Assembly: GCF_009659535.1 (NCBI RefSeq)
Contig: NZ_VJZZ01000003.1
Coordinates: 442,947-506,946 of the forward strand
Length of the DNA stretch: 64,000 nucleotides
Direction of reading: 5' to 3'
Origin: Aggregicoccus sp. 17bor-14
Lineage (GTDB): Bacteria > Myxococcota > Myxococcia > Myxococcales > Myxococcaceae
The first letter of the stretch is position 1; every line of letters begins with the position of its first letter. Made by a program: the position numbers and the translations under genes. The notes below the pieces were generated by a model, which saw nothing but the letters and a program-made list of their open reading frames with translations, did no database searches and had not been told where the DNA came from. This document shows positions 1 through 6,917 of this stretch, in pieces.

Positions 1-543
1 ATCAACTTCGACGAGGAGGAGCCCATCGAGACGCTGCTGCGGCTCACCGGCGGCATCGGCGTGGACCGCGCCATCGACGTGGTGGGCGTGGACGCGGAGC
101 AGCCGCACCACGGCCCGGCCGCGAAGGCCGCGAAGAAGGAGGCCGCGAAGTTCAAGGCCGAGGTGAAGGAGGTCGCCCCGAAGACGAACCCGGACGGCGA
201 CAACTGGGTGCCCGGAGATGCGCCGAGCCAGGCGCTCACCTGGGCCGTCACCGCGCTCGCCAAGGCGGGCACGCTCTCCATCATCGGCGTGTACCCGCAG
301 ACGGCGCGCACCTTCCCCATCGGCGTGGCGATGAACAAGAACCTCACCGTGAAGATGGGCAACTGCAACCACCGCAAGTACATCCCCAAGCTGGTGGAGC
401 TGGTGCGCACCGGCGCGGTGGACCCCACGGCCATCCTCAGCCACGTGGAGCCCATGGGCAGCGCCATCGACGCCTACCGCAACTTCGACCTGCGCAAGCC
501 CGGCTGGCACAAGGTGGAGCTCGAGCCGCCGATGCTCACCTGA
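1..543 (+). CDS. Zn-dependent alcohol dehydrogenase, C-terminal part (5' end outside window)
   Basis: The reading frame is open from base 1, so the gene begins upstream of the window and only about 180 C-terminal residues are seen. They fit the second half of a medium-chain Zn-alcohol dehydrogenase of the formaldehyde-dehydrogenase-like branch: the end of the Rossmann domain (GVDRAIDVVG), a long charged insertion (residues about 30-65), the GTLSIIGVYP strand and the family-typical MNKNLTVKMGNCNHRKY substrate-side segment. The Zn ligands and cofactor glycine motif lie outside the window. Probable role is NAD(P)-dependent oxidation of a small alcohol or aldehyde adduct in the cytosol; the substrate cannot be told. 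Confidence 0.85.
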   Translation: MNFDEEEPIETLLRLTGGIGVDRAIDVVGVDAEQPHHGPAAKAAKKEAAKFKAEVKEVAPKTNPDGDNWVPGDAPSQALTWAVTALAKAGTLSIIGVYPQTARTFPIGVAMNKNLTVKMGNCNHRKYIPKLVELVRTGAVDPTAILSHVEPMGSAIDAYRNFDLRKPGWHKVELEPPMLT

Positions 544-547
544 GCGC

Positions 548-1804
548 TCAGCGCAGCAGATCCTCTCGCGGTGGGGTCCAGGGCGGCACGTGCTCGGGGC
601 AGCGCGTGTCCGCGGGGCCCAGCGCCAGCTCCGCGAAGCCGCGCCCCTCCTCGCTGTCGTAGCGCGCATCGCCCACCCACGGGCCCTCCGGCTCTCCGGG
701 GACGGAGGGGCCCGGGTCCATCGCGAAGGGGATGCGCGCGAAGTGCGAGAAGGCGCGCGCGACGCAGCGGTCGCGGAACACGCCGCGCAGCTGCGCGAGC
801 TTCTGCACGTGCTCGTCGCGCCACACCACCGCGCCCGTGGGCGGGGTGGCGAGCGCCGCGTAGGGCAGCGTGGTGGGGCGAGAGAAGGCGAAGCGCGGGC
901 AGCCTGTGGCCTCCCCGAGCGGAGGCCACGGCGCGAGCTGCGCGCGGCGCAGCGCGTACTGCTCGCCCTGCACCATCACCGCGATGGCCTCCCAGCACAG
1001 CGGATTCGCAGGCAGCGGCGTGAGCACCGCGTCCTGCACCCGCCAGCCGGGGAACGCGGTCGCCGCGCTCGCCTCCAGTGAGGTGCGCGCGCGCACGGAG
1101 CCGAGCCCGAAGGCCGCCAGCGCCGCGAGGCTCAGCCCCACCGCCCACGCCATGCGCGCGTGCGCGCTGCGCCGCCAGCCCACGGCCAGCAGCGCCACCC
1201 CGAGCAGCGTGACGAAGAGCGCCGAGCCGCGCGAGACGAAGGGCAGCACCCAGCACGTGACGGCCATGCCCGCGAGCAGCACGCCCCACACGCCCTGCGC
1301 GAGGCGCGAGCGCATGGAGGGCAGCAGCAGCGCGAGCCCGCCCACCCAGAACAGCGGCTCCACGATGAAGATGGTGTCGCCGTAGAGCCAGCCGTCCCAC
1401 ACCGGCCAGAAGGGGTGCACGCCGTAGTTGTTCGAGCTGTCCAGCGCGAGGTGCAGCGCGGGGCCCAGCAGCGCGAGCAGCACCAGCAGCGCCCAGCCCT
1501 CGCGTCCCGGCGAGCGCCCCGTGCGGCGCGCCCACAGCCAGGGCACGGCGAGCGAGAGCAGCCCGAGCGGCAGCCCCAGCGCGAGCGTATGCGTGTGGCC
1601 GCGGTGGTGGAGCACGTAGGCGAGCGGGCTGCGCTCCAGCGCCGTGTACAGGAGGTCCGCGTCCGGCAGGTTGTTGGCCAGCGCGGACGTCACCCACGCC
1701 ACCCGCCCGTAGCCAGCGAGGCTGCGCAGGCGCTCGGAGCCGCGCGCCGCGAGCAGCGTCTCCGCCGCGAGCATCCCCGCCACGCTGTGACTCACGTTGT
1801 CCAT
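548..1804 (-). CDS. YdjM-family membrane-bound metal-dependent hydrolase (DUF457)
   Basis: About 418 residues. I chose the ATG at 1804 (MDNVSHSVAGMLAAETLL), where family similarity begins; the open frame runs 32 codons further upstream. The family's His-rich motifs are present: DNVSH at the N-terminus, HHRGHTHTL near residue 65 and HLALDSSNNYGVHPF near 120, followed by several hydrophobic helices between about 60 and 240. YdjM-like proteins (PF04307) are inner-membrane proteins of putative hydrolase function. The C-terminal 170 residues form a soluble, probably periplasmic domain that I do not recognise. It is convergent with the dehydrogenase, only 4 bases apart. Confidence 0.8.
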   Translation of the reverse strand: MDNVSHSVAGMLAAETLLAARGSERLRSLAGYGRVAWVTSALANNLPDADLLYTALERSPLAYVLHHRGHTHTLALGLPLGLLSLAVPWLWARRTGRSPGREGWALLVLLALLGPALHLALDSSNNYGVHPFWPVWDGWLYGDTIFIVEPLFWVGGLALLLPSMRSRLAQGVWGVLLAGMAVTCWVLPFVSRGSALFVTLLGVALLAVGWRRSAHARMAWAVGLSLAALAAFGLGSVRARTSLEASAATAFPGWRVQDAVLTPLPANPLCWEAIAVMVQGEQYALRRAQLAPWPPLGEATGCPRFAFSRPTTLPYAALATPPTGAVVWRDEHVQKLAQLRGVFRDRCVARAFSHFARIPFAMDPGPSVPGEPEGPWVGDARYDSEEGRGFAELALGPADTRCPEHVPPWTPPREDLLR

Positions 1805-1913
1805 TCGCAGACCGTCCGGGAAGGGGGAGCGGCGCAAGAAAGCGGACCCCCGGCGGCAGTGCAAGCCCGAGCCGGACCCGCGGGCCAGGGTGAATGCCAT
1901 GTCAGCCCCGCCG

Positions 1914-1919
1914 TCTACA
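1914..1919 (+). promoter_or_regulatory. candidate -10 element upstream of the 1981 ORF
   Basis: TACACT keeps the conserved T1, A2 and T6 of a housekeeping -10 box and lies in the gap between the YdjM-type gene (reverse) and the small ORF at 1981. No convincing -35 box is visible. Weak evidence. Confidence 0.25.
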
Positions 1920-1980
1920 CTTTGAGCTGTGGACGGGCCCCGCCAGACGGGGACGCCTCACGGGCAGGAGGTGAGCAGCC

Positions 1981-2172
1981 ATGCGCGGGGTCATCACCGG
2001 GCGCGAGGTGGCACACAACGTCGGGCTCATCCGGCGCGAGTTCGGCGTGCGGTGCCTCGTGCGCTGCCTCTGGGCGCTCGCCACCGGTAAGCCGACCACC
2101 TTCCTGGAGGTCGCCTGCTCGCGCGCTTCCGAGCAGGCCCGCGCCTCCGAGCCGCCTCGACCGGGGCCATGA
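1981..2172 (+). CDS. small conserved-looking hypothetical protein (63 aa)
   Basis: ATG at 1981 is preceded by AGGAGGTGAGCAGCC, a strong ribosome-binding site (AGGAGG, 9 bases before the start). The N-terminal 45 residues (MRGVITGREVAHNVGLIRREF and a basic LVRCLWALATG helix) look like genuine protein rather than GC noise; the last 18 residues are low complexity. No domain or function is recognised. It has two Cys around residues 24-28 and one at about 45. Possibly a short regulatory or membrane-associated protein. Confidence 0.5.
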   Translation: MRGVITGREVAHNVGLIRREFGVRCLVRCLWALATGKPTTFLEVACSRASEQARASEPPRPGP

Positions 2173-2186
2173 CGAAACCGTGAAGG
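2170..2186 (+). promoter_or_regulatory. tandem TGA(C/A) half-sites, 11-bp period, upstream of carboxypeptidase-reg-like gene
   Basis: Two TGA(C/A) half-sites start at 2170 and 2181, one helical turn (11 bp) apart, inside a block sharing GAAACCGTGAAGG (2174-2186) with the region upstream of the related gene at 4783. The spacing is that of tandem sites bound by OmpR/PhoB-family regulators. That a regulator binds here is inference from the shared motif. Confidence 0.35.
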
Positions 2187-2240
2187 GAGCATGTGGGGCC
2201 GGTGCCACCCCATGTCAGCCCCGGCGAGAGGATGCGAAGC

Positions 2241-2618
2241 ATGACCGCGCCCCCGCCCCGCCCTGGCTGCCTCCTCGAGTTCCCCGCGACGAGCCCCACC
2301 GGAACGCTGGTGGGCACCGTGCACGACGCCCGGACGCAGGAACCCCTCGCCGGGGTGCGGGTGAGCGTGAGCTCGCCGGAGCTCCCCGCCGAGCGCATCG
2401 CCGTGACGGATGTCTTGGGCTGGTACCGCTTCGCGGAGCTCGCGCCGGGGAGCTACGGGCTGCGCTTCGAGCGGCGGCACTTCGAGCCGTGCGCGCGGGC
2501 CCGCGTGGAGCTGAGCGGGGGGCGGCTCGTGCATGTCGTCGTGGACCTGCGGCCTGCAGACGCGGAGGAGCACAGCATCGGCGGCGATGAGATGCAGGTT
2601 CTGGAGATGGACCCATGA
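2241..2618 (+). CDS. carboxypeptidase regulatory-like domain protein (paralog 1 of 3)
   Basis: 125 residues from the ATG at 2241, which has GAGAGG 9 bases upstream. Residues about 20-95 form one carboxypeptidase-D regulatory-like Ig fold (GTVHDARTQEPLAGVRVSV ... TDVLGWYRFAELAPGSYGLRFE). No signal peptide is visible, unlike its two paralogs. Such domains form the N-terminus of many TonB-dependent receptors, but no plug or barrel follows. It overlaps the next gene by ATGA, so the two are translationally coupled. Possibly a degraded or detached receptor module. Confidence 0.7.
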   Translation: MTAPPPRPGCLLEFPATSPTGTLVGTVHDARTQEPLAGVRVSVSSPELPAERIAVTDVLGWYRFAELAPGSYGLRFERRHFEPCARARVELSGGRLVHVVVDLRPADAEEHSIGGDEMQVLEMDP

Positions 2619-3055
2619 GCGACCGGGTGCTCGGAGTACTGCTGGTGCTTGGCCTTTCCTCGGGGGCACGCGCTGCGGAGGTGCGCGGGCAGGTGACAGA
2701 AGCGACGACGAAGCAGCCAGTCGCAGAGATTGTCGTGACGGCTACCTCTCCCAATCTGCAGGGCGAACAGGTCGTGGTCACCGATGCTCAGGGCGAGTAC
2801 CGCATCAGCCAGCTGCCCGTGGGCGAATACACCCTGCGCTTCGAGCACGAGCGTTTCATGCCATATGAGCGTGCGGCGCTCCCGGTGCGAGACGAGTACA
2901 CGCTCCGCGTGAACGCAGAGCTTCTGCGATCTCGCTTCCTGGAGGCAGTTACGACCAACTGCCGTGCGCCCACCATCGATATCCAGTCCACGAGCACGGG
3001 CGTGAACGTGGGAGCGGACTTCCTCCGCAACGTGCCCCTCCTCCCCGGCCACTGA
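2615..3055 (+). CDS. secreted carboxypeptidase regulatory-like protein ending in a TonB-plug-like segment (paralog 2 of 3)
   Basis: 146 residues with an N-terminal signal peptide (VLGVLLVLGLSSGARA), then a regulatory-like Ig domain (about 22-110; VRGQVTEATTKQPVAEIVV, TDAQGEYRISQLPVGEYTLRF). The last 35 residues (APTIDIQSTSTGVNV, FLRNVPLLPG) resemble the first strand of a TonB-dependent receptor plug, in the form common in myxobacterial receptors, but a stop comes directly after. The 63 bases to the next gene cannot hold a barrel. So it is a stand-alone receptor N-terminus, either a relic or an independent envelope protein. Confidence 0.75.
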   Translation: MSDRVLGVLLVLGLSSGARAAEVRGQVTEATTKQPVAEIVVTATSPNLQGEQVVVTDAQGEYRISQLPVGEYTLRFEHERFMPYERAALPVRDEYTLRVNAELLRSRFLEAVTTNCRAPTIDIQSTSTGVNVGADFLRNVPLLPGH

Positions 3056-3117
3056 CCGGCCGCGCCTGCGGGCCTGCTTTGCACTACGCTCCTGCGCCCC
3101 CTCGGACAGGAGCTCTC

Positions 3118-4704
3118 GTGTCTCGCCTTCTCGCGCTCTCCCTGCTGCTGCTCACCCCTGTCGCGTTCGCGCAGGGCCTCCCGCCTGACCTGGACACCAC
3201 GGTGCGCCGCACGCTCGAGACCTTCGAGGTCCCGGGCATGGCGATTGCCGTGGTGAAGGACGGCAAGGTGGTGCTGGCCAAGGGCTACGGCGTGAAGAAG
3301 CTCGGGCAGAAGGCGCCCGTCACGGCGGACTCGCTCTTCGGCATCGCGTCCAACTCGAAGGCCTTCACGGCCGCGGCGCTCGCGATGCTCGTGGAGGAGG
3401 GCAAGCTCAACTGGGACGACCGCGTCATCGACCACCTGCCCTCGTTCCAGATGTACGACCCGTACGTCACGCGCGAGCTCACCGTGCGCGACCTGCTCGT
3501 GCACCGCAGCGGCCTGGGGCTGGGCGCGGGTGACCTGCTCTACTTCCCCGCCTCCACCTTCAGCGAGGAGGAGATCGTCTCGCGCCTGCGCTACATCCGC
3601 CCGGCCACCAGCTTCCGCAGCCGCTACGCGTACGACAACATCCTCTACCTCGTGGCCGGCAAGGTCATCGAGCGCGTGAGCGGCCAGCGCTGGGAGGACT
3701 TCGTGCGCAGCCGCATCTTCGCGCCGCTCGGGATGACCTCGAGCAACCTCACCATCAAGGAGCTGCGCGCGAGCCGCGACATGGCCTCGCCGCACGCGAA
3801 GGCGGACGGAGTGCTCACCGCCATCCCGCCCATGGCCTTCGACAACAACCCGCCGGCGGCGGCCATCAACTCCAGCGTGAACGACCTCTCGCGCTGGATG
3901 CTGCTGCAGCTCGCGCGGGGCGAGGTCCCCGGCTCGGGCGGCAAGAAGCGCCTCTTCAGCGAGAAGCAGTCCGAGGAGATGTGGAGCCCGCAGACGCTGC
4001 TGCCCATCACCGCGGCCTCGCCCTCGCTGGCGGCGCTCAAGCCGAACTTCTCGGCGTACGGGCTGGGCTGGACGCTGCGCGACTACCGCGGGAAGAAGAT
4101 CGTGGCGCACACCGGAGGCCTGCCCGGCTACTACTCGCGCGTGACGCTGGTGCCGGAGCTGAACCTGGGCATCGTGGTGCTGACGAACCAGGAGATGCGC
4201 AGCGGCTTCGAGGTCCCGACCTACGCGCTGCTCGACGCCTTCCTCGGCGCGCCCGCCACCGACTGGGTCGCGGCGTTCAAGGCCGCGGACGCCGAGCGCA
4301 ACGAGAAGGCGGAGAAGAAGGTGGCGGAGAAGCGCAGCGGGCGCAGCACCACCTCGCGTCCCTCGCTGCCGCTCGAGCGCTACGCGGGCACCTACCGCGA
4401 CCCCTGGTACGGCGACGTCACGCTGAAGCAGGAGGGCGGCAAGCTGGTGCTGCGCTTCAGCCACACGCCCTCGCTCACGGGCGAGCTGGAGCACTGGCAG
4501 TACGACACCTTCGTCGCGCACTGGAAGGACCGCTCGCTCAACGCGGACGCCTACGTCAGCTTCTCGCTGGAGCCGGACGGCAGCATCGGCGGCATGCGCA
4601 TGCAGCCGGTCTCCTCGCTCACCGACTTCAGCTTCGACTTCCAGGACCTGCAGTTCACGCCCGTGCCGGCGGGCGGGGCAGCGTCGACGACCGCGCAGCA
4701 CTGA
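3118..4704 (+). CDS. secreted serine hydrolase, class C beta-lactamase fold, with C-terminal DUF3471-like domain
   Basis: 528 residues. The GTG at 3118 is preferred because AGGAG sits 6 bases upstream and a clean signal peptide follows (LLALSLLLLTPVAFAQ). The catalytic SxxK is SNSK near residue 78, the YxN motif is YDN near 178 and the third box is HTG near 330. Residues about 415-525 form a DUF3471/lipocalin-like C-terminal domain common in this esterase/peptidase branch. Expected location is periplasmic or secreted; substrates could be D-Ala peptides or esters, and resistance function should not be assumed. It lies between three regulatory-like paralogs. Confidence 0.9.
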   Translation: MSRLLALSLLLLTPVAFAQGLPPDLDTTVRRTLETFEVPGMAIAVVKDGKVVLAKGYGVKKLGQKAPVTADSLFGIASNSKAFTAAALAMLVEEGKLNWDDRVIDHLPSFQMYDPYVTRELTVRDLLVHRSGLGLGAGDLLYFPASTFSEEEIVSRLRYIRPATSFRSRYAYDNILYLVAGKVIERVSGQRWEDFVRSRIFAPLGMTSSNLTIKELRASRDMASPHAKADGVLTAIPPMAFDNNPPAAAINSSVNDLSRWMLLQLARGEVPGSGGKKRLFSEKQSEEMWSPQTLLPITAASPSLAALKPNFSAYGLGWTLRDYRGKKIVAHTGGLPGYYSRVTLVPELNLGIVVLTNQEMRSGFEVPTYALLDAFLGAPATDWVAAFKAADAERNEKAEKKVAEKRSGRSTTSRPSLPLERYAGTYRDPWYGDVTLKQEGGKLVLRFSHTPSLTGELEHWQYDTFVAHWKDRSLNADAYVSFSLEPDGSIGGMRMQPVSSLTDFSFDFQDLQFTPVPAGGAASTTAQH

Positions 4705-4711
4705 GGCGGGC

Positions 4712-4729
4712 GTGAGGAAACCGTGAAGG
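4712..4729 (+). promoter_or_regulatory. second copy of tandem GTGA motif (11-bp period)
   Basis: CGTGA at 4711-4715 and again at 4722-4726, an 11-bp period, with GAAACCGTGAAGG (4717-4729) identical to the block at 2174-2186. It lies between the serine hydrolase and the third regulatory-like paralog, so both paralog transcription units carry the same upstream element. See the finding. Confidence 0.35.
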
Positions 4730-4782
4730 AGCGATGCGGCGTGCGTGCCGCATTGCTCCGCGGGGAGCAGGAAGATGTGGCC

Positions 4783-5232
4783 ATGAGCTCCCAGACCTTG
4801 CGTCTCGCGGCAGTCCTCCTCCTGCTACCGGGTGCGGTGCACGCGGGTTCCATCCTCGGCACTGCGCTCGATGTCGACACCCGGCGGCCCCTGCCCGGCG
4901 TGACCGTGAGGATCTCTTCGCCGAGCCTCGCCTTCGAGCAGGCGGTTCTGACGGACGCGGACGGCCGCTATCAACTCGCAGGGCTGCCGCCCGGCCGGTA
5001 TCGGATGCGGTTCGAGGGTCCCAGCGTGGACCCCTACTCCAGGTCCGGCGTCCAGCTGCATGCCGAGGGAACCCTGCGCATCAACGTGGAGCTGCTCCGC
5101 GCGTCCAACGCTCGTGGGGAGTGCGTGCTCTGGGTCTTTGGTCCCGCTCCCATCACGGACGTGGGCTCCGCACAGCAGGGGATGAGCTTCAACAGGAGCT
5201 TCACCGACAACCTCCCGCTCCCGCGGCTCTGA
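4783..5232 (+). CDS. secreted carboxypeptidase regulatory-like protein (paralog 3 of 3)
   Basis: 149 residues from ATG 4783, chosen because a signal peptide follows at once (LRLAAVLLLLPGAVHA). One Ig-like regulatory domain (about 22-105: GTALDVDTRRPLPGVTVRI, TDADGRYQLAGLPPGRYRMRF), then a tail APITDVGSAQQGMSF ... FTDNLPLPRL that again mimics the start of a TonB-receptor plug and stops there. Organisation is the same as in the protein at 2615. Ig folds of this kind carry no catalytic residues. Likely periplasmic or outer-membrane associated; function unknown. Confidence 0.75.
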   Translation: MSSQTLRLAAVLLLLPGAVHAGSILGTALDVDTRRPLPGVTVRISSPSLAFEQAVLTDADGRYQLAGLPPGRYRMRFEGPSVDPYSRSGVQLHAEGTLRINVELLRASNARGECVLWVFGPAPITDVGSAQQGMSFNRSFTDNLPLPRL

Positions 5233-5298
5233 GCGGATCGGCTTGCACCAGCACGCATCGGACTGCATCGAAGAGCCCGCCCATCTCGAGGCCTCCGC

Positions 5299-6237
5299 AT
5301 GCGACTGACCCCTGTCCTCCTCCTCGCGCTGCTCCTCGCCTCCGGCTGCGCGAGCGCGCCGCACCCCTCGCCCACGGCCGACCTCGCGGCCGTGCAGCAC
5401 GCCGCCACCGACCCCGCCTTCCTCTGGGAGGCCAAAGGGCCCGAGGGCCGCGGCACCGCGTACGTAGTGGGCTCCGTGCACTTCGCGAAGGCCGGCGCGC
5501 TCGCGCTGCCCGCCTCCATGCTGGACGCGTTCGCGCGCTCGGACGCGCTCGTGGTGGAGGTGGACCCTTCGCAGGTCTCCCCTGCGCAGACGCAGCAGCT
5601 GGTGCGCGCGCTGGGGCTCTTGCCGGGAGGCCAGCGGCTCTCGGCGCGGCTGGACCCGGCGACCCAGCGGCTGCTGGAGCTCGAGCTCAAGCGCGCGAGC
5701 ATCCCCCGGCAGAACCTGGAGCCGCTGCGCCCCTGGCTCGCCGCGGTGACGCTCTCCGTCGTGGAGCTGCAGCGCGCGGGCTTCGACGGCGACGCCGGCG
5801 TGGACCGCCTCTTCCTCGCCCGGGCGCAGGCGGCGAAGAAGCCGGTGCTCGCGCTGGAGACGGCCGAGTCGCAGCTGCGCATGTTCGCGGAGCTCTCCGA
5901 GCCCTTGCAGCAGCTGATGCTGCGCGATCAGCTGGTGAGCATGGGCAAGGGGGGTGAGCAGCTCACCTACTTCATGCGCGCCTGGGATGCGGGAGACGGC
6001 GACGCGGTGGACGCGGCGCTGCAGCAGGGCGCGAAGGACCCGGAGCTGCGCCCCTTCTACGAGCGCGTCTTCTACGCGCGCAACGCGCAGATGGCCGCGG
6101 CCCTCGACGCGCAGCTCACGCAGGGCCGCACGCTCTTCGTGGTCGTGGGGGCCGGCCACGTGGTGGGCGCACGTGGCGTGCTCGCCTACCTCGCCGAGCG
6201 CGGCTACGCCGTGCAGCAGCTGCGGCGCGGTCCCTGA
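5299..6237 (+). CDS. TraB/GumN-family lipoprotein
   Basis: 312 residues. Lipoprotein signal LLLALLLASGC with Cys at about 17. The rest matches the TraB/GumN fold: an N-terminal GSVHFAK motif near residue 58, EVDP near 85, GVDRLFL near 170 and C-terminal VVGAGHVVGARGV near 285, whose Gly/His positions are the conserved putative metal-site elements. Bacterial members are envelope-anchored and mostly uncharacterised; a metalloprotease-like activity has been proposed for the superfamily. It is monocistronic as far as can be seen. Confidence 0.85.
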   Translation: MRLTPVLLLALLLASGCASAPHPSPTADLAAVQHAATDPAFLWEAKGPEGRGTAYVVGSVHFAKAGALALPASMLDAFARSDALVVEVDPSQVSPAQTQQLVRALGLLPGGQRLSARLDPATQRLLELELKRASIPRQNLEPLRPWLAAVTLSVVELQRAGFDGDAGVDRLFLARAQAAKKPVLALETAESQLRMFAELSEPLQQLMLRDQLVSMGKGGEQLTYFMRAWDAGDGDAVDAALQQGAKDPELRPFYERVFYARNAQMAAALDAQLTQGRTLFVVVGAGHVVGARGVLAYLAERGYAVQQLRRGP

Positions 6238-6292
6238 TATCCTCGGGCGATCGTTGCGAATTGCAGTCCTCTGGCCTTTCGACCCCCGCCCC

Positions 6293-6323
6293 TTGTGTGG
6301 GCAGGTGTCATTCCTGGTAAATA
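6293..6323 (+). promoter_or_regulatory. candidate promoter upstream of 6333 gene
   Basis: TTGTGT (6293-6298) and TAAATA (6318-6323) lie 19 bases apart in a locally AT-rich patch just before the gene at 6333. The -10 is very close to the start codon, which would give an extremely short leader. Suggestive only. Confidence 0.3.
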
Positions 6324-6332
6324 ACGCTTTCC

Positions 6333-6917
6333 ATGAAGACCTCCCCCCTCCCCCGATCCTTCCGGCTCGTGGCGCTGCTGCTGCTGGGCGCGCACGGCTC
6401 GGCGTGGGCACAGGACGCTGCGGCGCCTGCTGCGCAGCCGGCGACCCCTGCGGCCACCGAGCCCGCGCCTGCCGCCTCCACCGAGCCCGCGGCCGCGGCC
6501 GCCTCCGACGCGCCGGTGCAGGCTCCGGCGGCGACGCCCCCCGCTCCGGCCACGGGCCTGCCCCAGTACACGCCGCGCCCGATGACCCGCGCGCAGCGTG
6601 AGCTGCAGCGCCGGCTCAGCCTGCGCCACTACGCGCTGATGGGCACGTCGCTGGTGCTCACCGGCGGCGGCCTCTACTTCGGGGCCAAGTCCAAGGGCAG
6701 CTTGAATCGCGCGCACGCGGCGCAGACGCAGATCGCCGCGCAGGATGCGCTCAAGAGCTCGCGCGAGCAGGCGCGCGCGGCCAACTGGGCCTTCATCGGG
6801 GCGGGGACCGCGGTGGTCGCCGCGGTGGTCACCTACTTCATCAGCCCGCCCACGCCGCCGCCGGAAGAGCCGGGCTCCAGCCCCTACAGTGGCTCGCTCT
6901 ACGGGGTGTCGCGATGA
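6333..6917 (+). CDS. hypothetical envelope protein, Ala/Pro-rich, two membrane segments
   Basis: 194 residues. Signal peptide to about residue 26 (LVALLLLGAHGSAWAQ), an Ala/Pro/Glu-rich linker (27-85), then two hydrophobic stretches (about 108-125 GTSLVLTGGGLYFGA and 149-171 IGAGTAVVAAVVTYFI) separated by a charged helix, and a Pro-rich tail. No family is recognised. The stop codon overlaps the next start by ATGA, so it is cotranscribed and coupled with the Cys-rich lipoprotein that follows, suggesting a shared envelope location. Confidence 0.75.
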   Translation: MKTSPLPRSFRLVALLLLGAHGSAWAQDAAAPAAQPATPAATEPAPAASTEPAAAAASDAPVQAPAATPPAPATGLPQYTPRPMTRAQRELQRRLSLRHYALMGTSLVLTGGGLYFGAKSKGSLNRAHAAQTQIAAQDALKSSREQARAANWAFIGAGTAVVAAVVTYFISPPTPPPEEPGSSPYSGSLYGVSR

